The notes beneath the pieces are model-generated. The model saw nothing but the letters and a program-made list of their open reading frames with translations, made no database searches and was not told the origin of the DNA. The position numbers and the translations under genes were made by a program. From Litoditis marina (taxonomy: Eukaryota; Nematoda; Chromadorea; Rhabditida; Rhabditidae): a stretch of DNA of 64,000 nt. Positions within the stretch are counted from its first letter, which is position 1. Each line of letters opens with the position of its first letter. The stretch lies in NCBI GenBank assembly GCA_964036275.1, contig OZ038438.1:11045321-11109320 (forward strand), in the 5' to 3' direction. Of this stretch, positions 35,541 to 59,862 are shown one piece after another.

Positions 35541-38500
35541 ATGTTGGTGGTGGTGGTCGCAGCTGTGATCGGTGTCGCATTGGCCGACTGCGACATTTCA
35601 CAGACTTCCGAAGGCGATCGAGACACCGCCCTTCGTCTCTGCAAGTTGGAGGTAGGCCCGCTAACACAAACCTCTCAGATACATTAGCACCGATTTTCAG
35701 CGATTAGCTACACAAGCGAGAGAGCATGCAGGTCGGTAAGGCCGCAAATAAGGCAGTCTGCGGCTCTCTGACCTGCACACCCTCTCATCGAGGTCGCTAC
35801 AAAAGTGGCTGACCTTTCGGCTTGAAATTATCTGGCACTGACGCTGATCCTGCCCGTTCACTGGAATTTAACTGAAACTTCACCACGAAATTAGCACTAA
35901 GTTTCAATGACCATAATGAGCCTGGGGCACTATCGGGACAGGTTTTACAGTACCAAATTTAGATGGGAATCGTGTACATGTTTCAAAAAATTTACAGTTT
36001 GTTCTTGCACAGCTCGTTGTATGCCTAAGGCATACCTAATCAACTTATAGGAATTGACTGAATCATCGGGGTAGTTTGATCTCGGAGCTGGCTGTTACTC
36101 ATGTATTTTGAATCGAACTACAAACACAGCGGGGCAACCAACATACACCGTATAGGAAAGACTTGCTTAGGGAAGAACAAAACCGTTTGAGGAGTTATCG
36201 ATATCTATGCCTATTGGGAAGCTTTCCTAATCAGAAACTATCGAGATACAACCGAGCCGGCCACTTTGGTTGCGGTTGGGCCAAACAGCGACGACAGAGT
36301 GAGAAGCTGAGAAGAGAGACGCAGGCAATTAGAGACTGTCTGCGTCTCACCGACCTCTCTGCTCTTGTAGCTGGCAAATCCCATGACGCGACTGTCTCTA
36401 GAAAGATGTACATTATGTTGAATGACATATACCCTACACAAATTTAAGTCACACTCTGATCGGTCAACATACAGCAGTTTTTCAACAGCACCTAAAACAT
36501 ACCGCTATCATGTTCCCAACGTTTCTGGAACAATCAAAACTAGGTTTTGCCTGCCCTTCCACTCCTTACTTACACAGTCGAATTTGAATCTCGAAATTTA
36601 TAAGTGAATTCGATTAACAAGGTTGTTTGACCGTTTATAACATTACCGATCTTACTAAAAACATTATTGTGTTTCTTTTCCATCGGCAAAGATTGAAAGA
36701 ATTGTCCCCACCTTACTTTTTCAGCTAGCATCATGATTGTTCACTTGTGGGGTTGAATTTGGAATGATCTATTGTAGAATGTAGACTTTTTTACTGTTCG
36801 AGGTCTCCGTTGTTTTTATGAACCTAGCGGTAAACGCCAGTGTCTTTTGTTGTTTTGGTGAACCTCTGAGATGAGAGACGTTGTAGCTCTGGATGGTACT
36901 ACATCGTAGCATTCAGATCAGCCGGGTCAGCCCCCACATCCCACATCAGCATTCCAAATTTGAATTGGTTAACATTACTTAACCACTCCAAGTGCACCGA
37001 AATCATTTCTAATTATTATATTTTACGTTCATCATGTTTATTTATGGTAATACCTCTATTCACAAATCAAAACAAACAGAACGAAACATTTTCAATATAT
37101 TGTTCTATTGGGTTCTACATTATCGATGTATATTGGGCGGGAAACGATTTCCATCGAGCCAATGAAGTTTCCGAGTGTGTGAAGCAGCCAACCCCCTTCT
37201 GTTTCGCCTAGTTCGTCAAGTTCAAAGTTGAACTCATACCTCTCGAGTGAAGGTCGTTGAAATCACTAAACTGCTTTTTTCAGTCTGAAGTGCTGGTCCT
37301 GGAAAACGCTCTCCAAGAATTGCTTCAGAGAACAGGTATATAACGTTGTTTCTACATGGGGAGTATTCAAAACTGTTTACAGTTTTTTTTCTCTCAAGCT
37401 ACACCAGACAGTAATTAGTGTTGGATAGAGATATGTCGCATTGTAACAAAATTATCATACATAGTGTGCAGGAAAACACTCTTTCGACAACTTTCGTTCG
37501 ACAAAAGTTGTTGCTATAGTGAATGCCAAATTTATAAATTTCTGTCTCTTACCGGAAACGAACCTGCGAGCAAAAGTTTCGTAGCAGGGCACAAACCACT
37601 GCGCTATTGAAGTCAGAAGCGGCGAGTATTGGAATCGAATACATGTGTGCGTAGACAGTGGTAAGTGAGATATACAGTACCCTCCCGCCTTTCCTTTGGC
37701 GACGACTATATCCTGGAAACTACCCATACGAACTGTGGTGCGTGAAACAATAAGAAACGAGATTATAGAATATCGAAATGGAATGGGGAACAAAAGGTGA
37801 TTTTATTTTCTCCACCAATCTTTCAGAATTAACTAACAGTAAACTTCTACCAGATTGCTACTCTTCCAGATATGACTGTAGGAAGTGGAGAAGTTCATAG
37901 TCCGCAAAAGAGAAAGAACGAATTCATCCGCTTCGGAAAAAGGAGTGCAACGTGAGTGTTATTAACCCTATTTGCTGATCACCACTTTCGGCAAACGTGG
38001 TACAATTCAGCGAGATCAGACTACAAACACAACGCAATGTAACAAATTGAACGTCTTTGCGCCATACCTTGTGTGAATCCTCAATCTGTGCTGGCACTCC
38101 TAGCAATCCCTACAAAAAGTTCTCAAAACCAAAGCAAATGAGCCAATTTCTCGCCAATCCTACGGAAATATCTTGAACTGTATTCGATTTTGAATGAACG
38201 TTAAGTTGTGGTTATGTAGCAGCCATAGTCCCATAGTTCTAATATAATGTAACATCGGCAACCTTTGCAGAACACGTTGTCTCTACACTTTAGCTATTAC
38301 GTGCTCAAGAATATAGGGGCTGATTCTCTAAAGTTCCAATGTCCCAATGACAGACATTGGGACATTGAAACGAGACATCGAGACATTGATACTTTGAAAG
38401 GGGACGTCGGGACATTGAAATGGGACCTTTTGAGAATCAGCCCCATATTACTCTCACAATGTGAAGGTATTTCACCTTACACATATTGTACGTTCTATGG

Positions 38501-39148
38501 GCTGGCCGTTGTTCGTTGGTTGTGCTCCACTAGATCCTAGTACGTTGTAATTACTCATTTGCAAACTGTATATTTCAGAAATGAGAAGCGAAAGAACGAG
38601 TTTATCCGCTTTGGAAAACGGAAGAACGAATTCATCAGGTAACTTTGAGGCAGGAGGTGCTTAACTATTCATTTTATCTCATCGCGCAACAACTTGAATA
38701 AGTTATACCCATAAACTATGAATGGAAGCGTGTGCGTGATAGTGGTAACATGATAGTGAATTAGTGTTTCTCTCAGTGTGGGCTACTGTTTACAAATGCA
38801 TGCCTACGCCTAATCGGTATTGTCGTACACACATTTTCTTTCAGATTCGGCCGCTCTCTGCCCCAACAGGAGGAGTCAAGTTAGTAAATCTCATTCCAGT
38901 AGTCTCGAAGATACAAAAAACCACTCCTTAGCCATAGCTGTTCACCGAGTCCCAAAAGGGCGCAAAGTATGCAATTTTTTGAAACGAACACCACATCGGT
39001 TGTTATAATTATAAAAATGTGGAAGGTTTTCCAGGCACAATGCTATACCATCGGTAAACACATAGGAAGTAAGATAATTGTTGAATCGTGTTTTTCGATT
39101 TCAGTGACTCTGAACAAGAGGAAGAACGAATTCATTCGTTTCGGATAA
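35541..39148 (+). CDS. flp-8: FMRFamide-like neuropeptide precursor FLP-8 (four KNEFIRFamide copies)
   Basis: Exons 35541-35651, 37284-37335, 37870-37951, 38579-38638, 38845-38879, 39105-39148 (stop TAA) give 127 residues with continuous phase. Residues 1-15 (MLVVVVAAVIGVALA) are a signal peptide. A spacer with LRLCKLESEVLVLENALQEL follows. Then come four copies of KNEFIRFG at residues 70-77, 87-94, 97-104 and 120-127, preceded by KR or reached after KR. Each is cut at dibasic sites, trimmed and amidated through its Gly to KNEFIRFamide, the peptide known as AF1 in Ascaris. Copies 1 and 2 are followed by KR, copy 3 by a single Arg (FGRS), and copy 4 ends at the stop codon right after Gly. Copy 3 is split by intron 4 inside its Arg codon. 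Intron 1 (1.6 kb) holds a miRNA-like hairpin. Confidence 0.96.
35717..35790 (+). ncRNA. Candidate pre-miRNA-like hairpin in flp-8 intron 1
   Basis: The arms pair as CGAGAGAG with CTCTC-A-TCG, TGCAGGTC with GACCTGCA, and AGGCCGCA with TGCGGCT (one bulge), with a small internal mismatch between them and a loop of about 12 bases (AATAAGGCAGTC). About 22-24 pairs over 74 bases is the size of a microRNA precursor. No known miRNA seed was matched. It lies 65 bases after exon 1 in the sense direction. It could also be only a structured intron segment. Confidence 0.4.
37545..37625 (-). repeat. tRNA-like / SINE fragment in flp-8 intron 2
   Basis: On the minus strand, TAGCGCAGTGG (37606-37596) fits a pol III A box and GGTTCGTTTCC (37564-37554) resembles a B box, 31 bases apart as in a tRNA. 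The anticodon and T stems do not pair properly and no acceptor stem closes, so it is not a working tRNA. A tRNA-derived SINE or a tRNA pseudogene fits best. Confidence 0.5.
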
Positions 39149-39425
39149 AGCGCCGTCAACCATCACATTCCTACTGATGATTATATGATATGTCAGAAAC
39201 AATGAAACGTTGTTAGAATGTTATGCCCATGAAATATCCTTTCTACTGTGTGAATTTGCAAGAAGAATCCAACATTTCTGTCATTTTCAAGGAAGTTGTG
39301 TTGTACATACAACTCCCTTCAAACTCTTTGCATTTGTGGAAAGTTTGCAGAAGATGAATCCACTACCAAGTTGTTAATCTACATATTCTTTCCAGAGCTA
39401 AACGAGTTAGAAATGAAGATCTAGC

Positions 39426-39431
39426 AATAAA
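39426..39431 (+). promoter_or_regulatory. Likely poly(A) signal of flp-8
   Basis: AATAAA 278 bases after the flp-8 stop codon, in the sense direction, the first canonical hexamer there. Confidence 0.6.
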
Positions 39432-40957
39432 AAAGCTGGAAACACTATAACAAATTCAATTATGAGGAACTAATTTTAGAAAGAAAACGGTCAACGCAAG
39501 CATTCGAGTAGAGATACCTCTTAAGGTACTCATTTTAAGCTAAACTACGCTATAGAGCACGCATCACGCAGTGGTGCTAAAAACTGTTGATATACATTCC
39601 AATTCTATCTGTTATCCAATCGAGATTTGTCCATGTAAGGATCTAGTAATTGTACAAGTGCGGCTATTTCTGGTGCATCCAACTGGTTGTTGACAGTATT
39701 TGAATTGCACACCCCAACTGGTTTTCTGTTCACTTACCTCATCTGTCTCTCTGCTTGGAACTAATATTTTACATACATTTATTGAAGAAGGGTATGAAAT
39801 GTATAAATATGTTCTTGTGTTCTTGGATTGTCTCATAGGCTATCAGTACGATTTCATCTCTAATTTTCTGTGTGAAAGTGGCACAATATAACCACCGAAC
39901 GATACACACTTTCTGACCATTCAACATATTTATAGAAAATCTTTTCTTTTTCTACTAAGTGTCGATCTGACCACACAATTTTTTTTCAAATTGCTGTCGT
40001 CATATTGACTAAAAAAAGAACGGCACTTTCATATATATATGTTAGTTGACCAGGTCTTATATGTCAAACACTGAACTTGTTTAAATGTTCTAAGGTCTCA
40101 GGAATTCCCTTGTTCCGCTTCATTGCAACAAGTTGGAAAACCAGCTTTTGTGCGAATTCAATGGATTTGTCGAATTGTGGCGAAACACGCGCAGTTCCAT
40201 TTTGAGAATGATATCTGTCTCAAACATGCGGGACAACTTTTTTTTCGAATTTCATATAGTTTCAGTGTGTCTCTATTCGGTCTGAGCTATTCTCTATTCT
40301 GACTAACCACTACTATTTGAACCGCTGCTGTAACCTGTAAACATTGGAAATTAGTCGATCGTCATGTGTTTGTGGTTTTATCCCACTGCATTCCTCTCCT
40401 AAAATAAGACCTGTTGCGGGTATCAAACTACAATTCGGCTCAGTTTCCTCTACTCGAGTAACAACTAAAACCATCGGTCGACTACTTGAACCCTGTTTAA
40501 CCTATGTATCCTGGTTCATTTGAACAACGGAATGGGTGAAACCGGCGCTCGCATTAATGCTATGATTAGCCTAAATCTACTTTCGATTGACCGGATGGTC
40601 GCATTTCACCCTCAACTATTTTGTTAATCATTCATTTTCACGTGTCTATCTTACTCTGTTCCGCAACTTCTTCTTCTTCCTGACCATCTCTTATCTGTCC
40701 AAAAAGTACGAACTCGAAACACATAAGATTTAGAGTCCACCCATCTCTTCTTCATAACAACTTCACCTATATTACTCTGTTGTATTACTCTGTTGTTCTA
40801 TAATTAGAGTCAGACTGAAACTGACCTACAATAAGTGTGGAACATAAACTAAGTGTGATTGTACAGTGATGTTACGAGTGATGTTCATTACGGTTCTTGA
40901 AACAAACCTTGTCCTGTATTATTGGTGGCAACTTCACCAATGCTCAAATTCTTCTTA

Positions 40958-40960
<3 letters not shown>

Positions 40961-40995
<35 letters not shown>

Positions 40996-41012
40996 TCTCT
41001 CTCCCGCTCTCT
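40961..41012. repeat. (CT)n microsatellite
   Basis: Near-perfect CT dinucleotide run with a few interruptions. The open frames across it, rich in Leu-Ser or Arg-Glu, are artefacts. Confidence 0.95.
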
Positions 41013-42648
41013 TTCTCAAAAAGCTACCAAAGTGAGGTTGACGATCACTGTTTGTCGAGATGGCTCTCGGCAGTGCAGCCAACCCATTTCTATTCGATTC
41101 AATCCGTTTCCATCCTCCCATCGTCTTTTGTGGAAGTCTCTTGATCCGCATCCGACGTTGTTATTCTCTCTATAACATATAGTCCCAACACATATAACTC
41201 TCTATGATCCGATTCGATTCACGCACTTCTATTGAATTTTTCGGATGTCTGCATTTGATTTCTCGGATGTCTGCAATTATTATAATAGTGAATTAATGCA
41301 TATTTTTCAGGTTATAAAAAAAGTGAATGGAATCTGACAAAGTCTCACAGAATTCTTATTAAAAACTGGGACAATATAGTATCAATAAATTCTGGAAAAA
41401 AACTAAGCAGGATAGATAATGTTCTCACCGCTTCTTCCAATATTATATCTCTGCTTTTTGTCGACGACAACAGTTAGTTTTTTCTCCGAATGAACGATGA
41501 AAAAGTCGACCAGCAATTCTTTCCATTACTTTTAGTTTCGTTGACTCGTGTCTCGATGTCTCGATGATATCATTCTCGAATGTTTCTCGAACGGGGAACA
41601 GTTTCGCACAATAGTGTTTAGGTCATAATAGCTACCTCTATACATGTAAATGCACGTGGTTTCAGTTATGTAGGTCATTCTTGCATTCTCAAGAACATGT
41701 TGTATCACAATCGAACGGCATTTTCCATTCCAATATTCGGAAAGTACATAAATGTGGTGTAGCTGTTATGTATTTATTTTACAATTCATACATATTTGCC
41801 AATATTTACTGTTTTGATGTAAATAGAAATGGAATGCATTTTTTTCGATGGAACAATGGTAAAGCGCTCGTGTACTGTTTTTAATTTGCTGTCAACAAAT
41901 TCGGAGTTGATGACCGGGTAAACGTTTTGTTTTGCTACGAGCTTGATCAGCGTCCGGTCAAAAAGTTGTAGAAGATCTGTGGAGAAATATGAATAGGAAT
42001 TCTGAACACGTCATGCACAAACTCGGGGGATTGAACTACAGGAAGAGCACAACATGCTCTGTTGCAGCTGCCCTTTTTCAGTCCCACTATGCGTTCTAGC
42101 AGGTGTAGTTGCTGGATTGCATATGCCAGGATAGCTCAGAACAGGCGGGATATGATGTAACGGGAATGTTCGGCTGATATGCGATAGTGACCATTTGTAT
42201 CAGACCGTTCCAATTCTCTTCATTTCGTTTTCGCTCGCCCCCCATTTCTCGCTTGAACACAATCGCTCCCGCACTTACCGCCTCGAAGTGCATACTCGAT
42301 TACTCATTTAGCCAACGTGAAAACGTGACCTTGAATTCACAAGTTCGTTGCCTTTCGTTTGTCATAGTTGGAGTGGATTTTAGGTTCGTTCGATGTACTA
42401 TGCCAACTGCTTCCGAACCGATTGTTCTTAGATTTATATTTGAAAACTTATTTTTCGAACAGTGTGGCAATCCATTAGGAGAATAATGAAAACTTGATTC
42501 TGAGTAGTAGTTTCAAAATGTTACCGTTGTTCAAGTTAGAGGATGAGAAGGATAGAAATCTGAGAACTCTTCGTCAACTCTATTTGCGGAAAAACAAACT
42601 GTCAATTCAAAGTTAATCTTGTTGATGTATTCATCTTAGGCCTCTTAC

Positions 42649-42865
42649 GGCGAATTCTTTATTTAACCCGGTATTTCGTTAACCCTAGCAGTTAACCATT
42701 AACCGGGCTATCTGGTTAACCCTACCACTTGGTAGCCCTAAATTTTCCCCAAGAGACATTGTAAAAGAGGGTTAACAAGGGGTTAACGAACGGGTTAACA
42801 AGGTAACCCGGTTAATAGTTAACTGCTAGGGTTAACGGAATACCGGGTTCCTTGTGGAATTGGCC
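42649..42865. mobile_element. TTAACC-type MITE, copy B (intergenic)
   Basis: Same ends as copy A (GGCGAATTCTTTATTTAACC to TTCCTTGTGGAATTGGCC) with about 217 bases between flanks. It differs inside by short changes such as CCTACCACTTGGTAGCCC. It lies between flp-8 and daf-6. No open frame, so it is non-autonomous. Confidence 0.8.
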
Positions 42866-43780
42866 TCATCTTACTGGCTATTGCAAGATCGTAGCTCAAC
42901 TCAAACCTTCTGATCAAAGACAGATTAGAAGGTTCAAGCATTTATTCTGCACACGAGTCCGAAACTCCGGAAAAATTTCCAGTTTCTGGTTTTTCGTCCA
43001 CTTTCACACCTGACTTGCCGATGCCTAGTGAAAGACGGCAGTTTGACCTCGTTCTGTTCTGGTATCCGGTACACGCCTCATATCATATATCGTTTCCATT
43101 TCATTCGTTTTCACTTCTCTCTTTCCAAATCACATATCTCTAACACATTCTCCATAATCACAGAGTATGTAGCATTTTATGATGTTGCTAAAAAGCATGA
43201 AGCTGAATAGGAAATTCTGATATATGAATTTAATGTAACAGAGGTCTCGCACATTGATGTCACTATTGTCTGCAATTTGTTGTATTGTTTATTTTGCTTC
43301 TACGTTTCAGCTTTGTACTGATACATGTCAACGTAAATAGACATCAGCGAATGTACAGTTTCAATTGTGATGCATTTCAGATCTTCCCGTTTCCGTTAGA
43401 CTAGCAGTTTATTTGACTTCATGTCTCATGTAGTAAATAGTTTTCTCATAGCGGGATTAAAACATGTAGTGAATGGATAGAGACGAACATCCGACCGAAA
43501 CGTGCTATGCGACGCCATGCTGACAAATTTGGCTAATTCGACGTGTAGTTCCTAGCTTAGAATTGCGGGGGATTGCGTCTAACCGCACTTATTTCACAAT
43601 GGGAAAAGTACAATGGACGAAAAACGGCTTGGGCCACAACTGGTCAGCTAAGCGGACGAGCCATAGATCTAGTTTCCAGATATAGCACTATGCGAAGCCA
43701 TTCGCCGTGACCGGCCTACGTCATCCTGACTGGTTCTCGCTAACCTTTTACTCTTTTGGCGGCACAACTCGAAATACTCG

Positions 43781-43815
43781 AAAACAACCAATCACAAATG
43801 CATTCTCTATAAAGC
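43781..43815 (+). promoter_or_regulatory. CCAAT and TATA pair upstream of daf-6
   Basis: AACCAATCAC (about 43784-43793) is followed about 16 bases later by CTATAAAG (about 43808-43815). The order and strand fit a core promoter firing toward daf-6, 830 bases away; daf-6 exon 1 begins at a 3' splice site, so a distant 5' exon or outron is possible. Chance occurrence is not excluded. Confidence 0.3.
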
Positions 43816-44630
43816 GCCAACTATTTTCTGGGAAATTGCTAGTATTGGAGTGCAACATGTAAAGTCACGTGTTTAATTCGCGAACAAATCTATATATCGG
43901 ACCCTTGACGAGTTTTTTCGCCTACTTGAGTTTACGTAAATTGTTTTATTGGGGTATGCTATTTCAGTTTCTAATTGCTTGTGTTCTTCCGCGACAAATC
44001 GAAATGAAATCATCGTTTGTCAAGCAATCGTGTACCATTTATTTCAATTTTCACAGCTCTTGATGTGTAACATCCAATATATTTTTATTTATCCTTAATT
44101 GCGATACGAATTTTTAAACTTTCATTCACAACCAGCAGTTTATGTTGCATGTCTCCGTCTCTACAACCACCAATGATAACGTTTATTTTAAACAACTACA
44201 CACCCTTGAAGACATGATGGTGATGTCGCAGATTTTAATTTTTCCCTTGGAGCTCAGAACAAACCGAATTATTACCGTTTTAGTCATTTATAGTAGACAT
44301 TTGTTAGTAGGTTTTGACGATTATTATAAACTCACTATGGAAAATCGTTCAAACAGTTCATGTTCGTTGATAATTTTACCTGCTGGTGTTCCATAATTTT
44401 GCTCAAATAAATGTATTTGCATGATTGATAGCTACTCAGAGCAGTTTGCGGGAACTTTTAAAAATTGGTGTGTTGTGCTATCTTCTTATTCTATTTCATT
44501 GTCAATCATTTTTGCGGAGACTGTAATGAATGTAAAACAACTTTTTGATCTTCTCTCGAGTCGAGTGGTTTCGCTTGACATTCTTGATTGATTAACATAC
44601 ACCTTCCGCATAATCTACCCACTTTGCATC

Positions 44631-44640
44631 TATTTGCAGT
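44631..44640 (+). promoter_or_regulatory. Probable SL trans-splice acceptor of daf-6
   Basis: TATTTGCAG ends at 44639, four bases before the ATG at 44644. A 3' splice site this close to the start codon is characteristic of spliced-leader addition in nematodes. A cis-spliced non-coding first exon is the alternative. Confidence 0.6.
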
Positions 44641-44643
44641 TCT

Positions 44644-56484
<11,841 letters not shown>

Positions 56485-56929
56485 TTTCTCTTGATTTCCC
56501 TATCTGCAACCACATTCGGGCAACAAAAACTGGTAGTATTCATGATAAACATATTATATTTCATCATGATATCATGATTATATAATTCAATTAGTTGTTA
56601 TTCTCAAGATTGTCCTTCCCAAAGTTTAATTGATTTCATTTCGTTGTAGTGTTATATGTTATGCTATGTTCTTCGATGCAGTGCTCAAACCGCGTTTGCT
56701 AAAGCTTTACATGAATTGGGTAGTCATATAGGGCACTGTACAGTGTTTTGTTGCATATTTACGTGGACAGTTCACGTATCAAGAAAATACCATCTTCAGA
56801 GTTCTAACCATTGTTTGTAAATTGGCATATTCGAAGAGTTTTCTTGTAACATTTTGTCGTTCTCAGAAGTTGTTCTTTCGTTCTGTTCTTTCATATTCAC
56901 TGCTCAGATGTGTTCATTGCCTCATTATG

Positions 56930-56935
56930 AATAAA
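56930..56935 (+). promoter_or_regulatory. Likely poly(A) signal of daf-6
   Basis: AATAAA about 446 bases after the daf-6 stop codon, followed by a T-rich stretch. First canonical hexamer downstream in the sense direction. Confidence 0.6.
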
Positions 56936-59424
56936 TGTTCTTTTAAAGAAGATTGAGAGATCGACGGTTCAGTACTCCAATTGAACGTACAAATTCCTCC
57001 CAGTCTCAAAACTTAATAATGGCTCGGAAGTAGATTTAACGCTTCTCCCATAATGTACCATATGACTGGAAAAGTTGATGTGTGAGTTTTAATAAAAAAA
57101 AAAAGAAGCAAGATATTGTCCAAAAACTGATTTCGCTAATAAAACTACAGTAATCCTTTGACAGTGGGCCCCAAGGTTCTACATGTAAATCAATGCGTTT
57201 CGAATTACTCCGATTTCTTAGATCCAAGGGCGAAACAACAGTACAGATCAGTACAGATCAGTATCAAACTCGTTCTGGAAAAGTATTAATCACAGTCACA
57301 GGAAGGAAATAGCTCAAACTACAAAGATCAAAACATTCTATTTGCTGAATGCAGGGAATTAGACGCCAAACGTCATACATAACAGACCATATCAGTTTTT
57401 CGCGCGGTATGTTGATGATGGATTGTAGAATAGAAGGTAAAGAACCCGACGAACACACCATCTCTCAACTATCTTTTTCGTGAACTCTGACTGGGTTCAC
57501 GGACCATCTAGTTCATTGTTTGGTTGCTTTATACCATTAAATAAACAGAATAAGGTTATATAAGATGAAATCAACCAGAAAAAAGTTCTAGATTTCTATT
57601 CAGATGATTCGTGGTAATACTTAGGTTTACACTGACCTACAGGCTCAATGAGGCAATACCATAACAGAAAGATTTTCTCTTAGAAAAACATTACTGTTTG
57701 TTCAGAATAGGTTTCGCGAGATGATATTATTCACTTTCACTAACACCCCTGAAGTGTTTGTAATAGTTGGTAGAAACTTTTAAAATTTCGTCCTCGGAGC
57801 TGAAACCTTATTGAAATCTTTTCATTTCAAGTCTACATTGTCAATGATGAACGAATTTTGAACAGTTGCCAGATATTATGGTAGTTGATTACTGATTGAT
57901 AAATTGTATGGGTATAATTTATTTTTCATAAAAAGTATAAAAATGATCATAATATCCGGTAATAGGTAACCTTGCCCATTTGCTCATCATGATATACGAT
58001 ATGTTGTAAACCTGGCAGAGAAGATATGAGTCTTGTGAGTGATTGTCCGAGGTAATGGTCCCCAGTAGATCAGTCAGTTGATCCGAACCACACTCTACCG
58101 TGTCATGAAAGTGCGAGAAAAGAAGGAAAGCACTACTTTTTATGTTGAAAATAACACAATTCGAACAATTAATGGTATATTTTGTGTTAACATTGTTTGT
58201 TATTGTTCCAATTTGATCACATTTTACAATAGCACGGTATTTTTCTCTCGTCTAAAACTGTCCCTGGGTAGCAGATGGTTGACATTGAAAGCTGCCATTC
58301 AGGACCGAAAAATCAGATCGGAATTCGTTTTCATCGTTTCTTTAATTGTACGATTTCTACGATTTTTTCATGAAACTTTCCAATGTTCTCGATGGAGTCA
58401 TCTTTGGTAGAACATTTCACATCAGTTCCTAACTTAAGTTGTTTCGATTGGATCAGCGTCTAGACGGCTTTCTGACTCTCTATATTTTCTTCTTCCATAT
58501 TTTCACTTTTCTCGCTCTTCTCTCCCCCTTTCTCGTTCTGTCTCTCTCACTTTTCTCTCATTCTCTTTTCCCCTTCCATCTCTTTCTCTTTCTCCCCCTC
58601 TCTCATTTTCTATTCGCTCTGCAACTCTACGAACAGTGAACCGTGGACGAAATATGCGCATATAATCAATCACATTATCACTGACAACTTCCACAGTCCA
58701 ACGTTACTATTCAATTTCGTGCTTTCTTTCTCTAGCCCTCAATGAACAGTTGTTCTTCTTAGTAGTAAAATAAGCAGCGTCAACTATTAGCTCGTTTTAC
58801 CCGATGTATTGTCCGGTATAAGATGAGTGGAACAATTCATGACAAGGAGAAAGAAAAAGGAAGAGAGAGAGAGAGAGAGAGGGAGGGAAAGAGAGAATGA
58901 CTTCCGGAGCCATCTGATCAAAGCTATGGATCAAAAGTTTAGAACTAACTGATACTACACAACTACAGATATATGTTATCTATGGCTGTCTCTGTAGAAT
59001 AACCTTTATCTGCAAAATGTTAGACTTCTCATTTTGCACGTACAAGACCAGTTTTTTATATCATCATGTTTTGTTTGGCTATCTGTCTATACTGTTACAT
59101 TATGTTCAGTGCAAATAGAGACCAGAATAACAGTGATTGTATTCAGAGAATATTTTACAGAGCTTCTTCATTCGCCACGTGAATGTAGTTTGTTCTTCCG
59201 ACTCATTTCGCTTCAACTTCTCCAGATGTTAATTATGATACATTTGATTGTAATGTTGTGAAACTCTTGAAATATATGCGCATTTATCAGACTATTCATA
59301 TAATCCCTCAAGAAACGTGGAATCCATTATAGAAGTTTGCGCATCTGTTTTTTCAGCAGCATTTATCCTGAACCATTCTTTCATAACCGAACAGCCGGTT
59401 TGTTGAGGATTCTGTATTGCAAGC
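56936..59424. other. Intergenic, daf-6 to nac-1
   Basis: About 2.5 kb. It holds a pyrimidine-rich stretch (58500-58620), a (GA)n tract (58859-58892) and a triple AGTACAGATC-like repeat near 57240-57262. Short open frames (58078-58410 and others) match no family I know. No RNA gene is recognised. Confidence 0.45.
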
Positions 59425-59438
59425 ATGGGAAGCAACAG
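59425..59438 (+). CDS. nac-1: Possible first coding exon of nac-1 (MGSNR)
   Basis: ATGGGAAGCAACAG is followed by GCAAGT, a perfect consensus GC donor. It ends in the phase required by the exon at 59863. It would start the protein MGSNR followed by GFLSFL. It is a guess from phase and donor alone; the start could lie elsewhere upstream. Confidence 0.3.
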
Positions 59439-59862
59439 GCAAGTTGCATCGAATAGTTGCATCAACCTCTAGCGAGTGGACTATTATAAGTTTAGCCATA
59501 TTCGTCGAAAGAGCCGGGGAACTCTGTATCACGCATGGAAGACGCTGCAACCCGTTGTTTTTGAAAAAAAACTCATATCCTCAGTTTAATCTTGCGCGAC
59601 GCTGAAACTTTCGATACAGTAGGACGTATGACAATTATAGATAGTGAGTGCCTCGTTGTGTCCTCACTGTTAATTTACTGTCGATGATTCAGGGACACTT
59701 TTAAGAGAAATGTACTCTCTCCACGAGCCCACGTTTACATAGGCGAGAATGCTGTACCGGTACAATAATAAACTTTCTCCAAAACGAATATAGAAACTTT
59801 AGTTCGAGAGATGTAGGCAGGTCTTTTTTCGGGAAAGAACCAAAATTTTATGTTTTTTTTAG

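Larger units (their letters stand above)
39432..44633. other. Intergenic, flp-8 to daf-6
   Basis: About 5.2 kb with no convincing gene. It holds a (CT)n tract (40961-41012), MITE copy B (42649-42865) and a CCAAT plus TATA pair near 43784-43811. Short open frames (43869-44063, 44142-44396 and others) match no family I recognise. Neuropeptide and daf-6 regulatory DNA may be here, but nothing in the sequence shows it directly. Confidence 0.45.

Noticed and set aside
37554..37606. A functional tRNA gene on the minus strand
   Set aside because: A and B box-like words are present, but the anticodon, T and acceptor stems do not pair.
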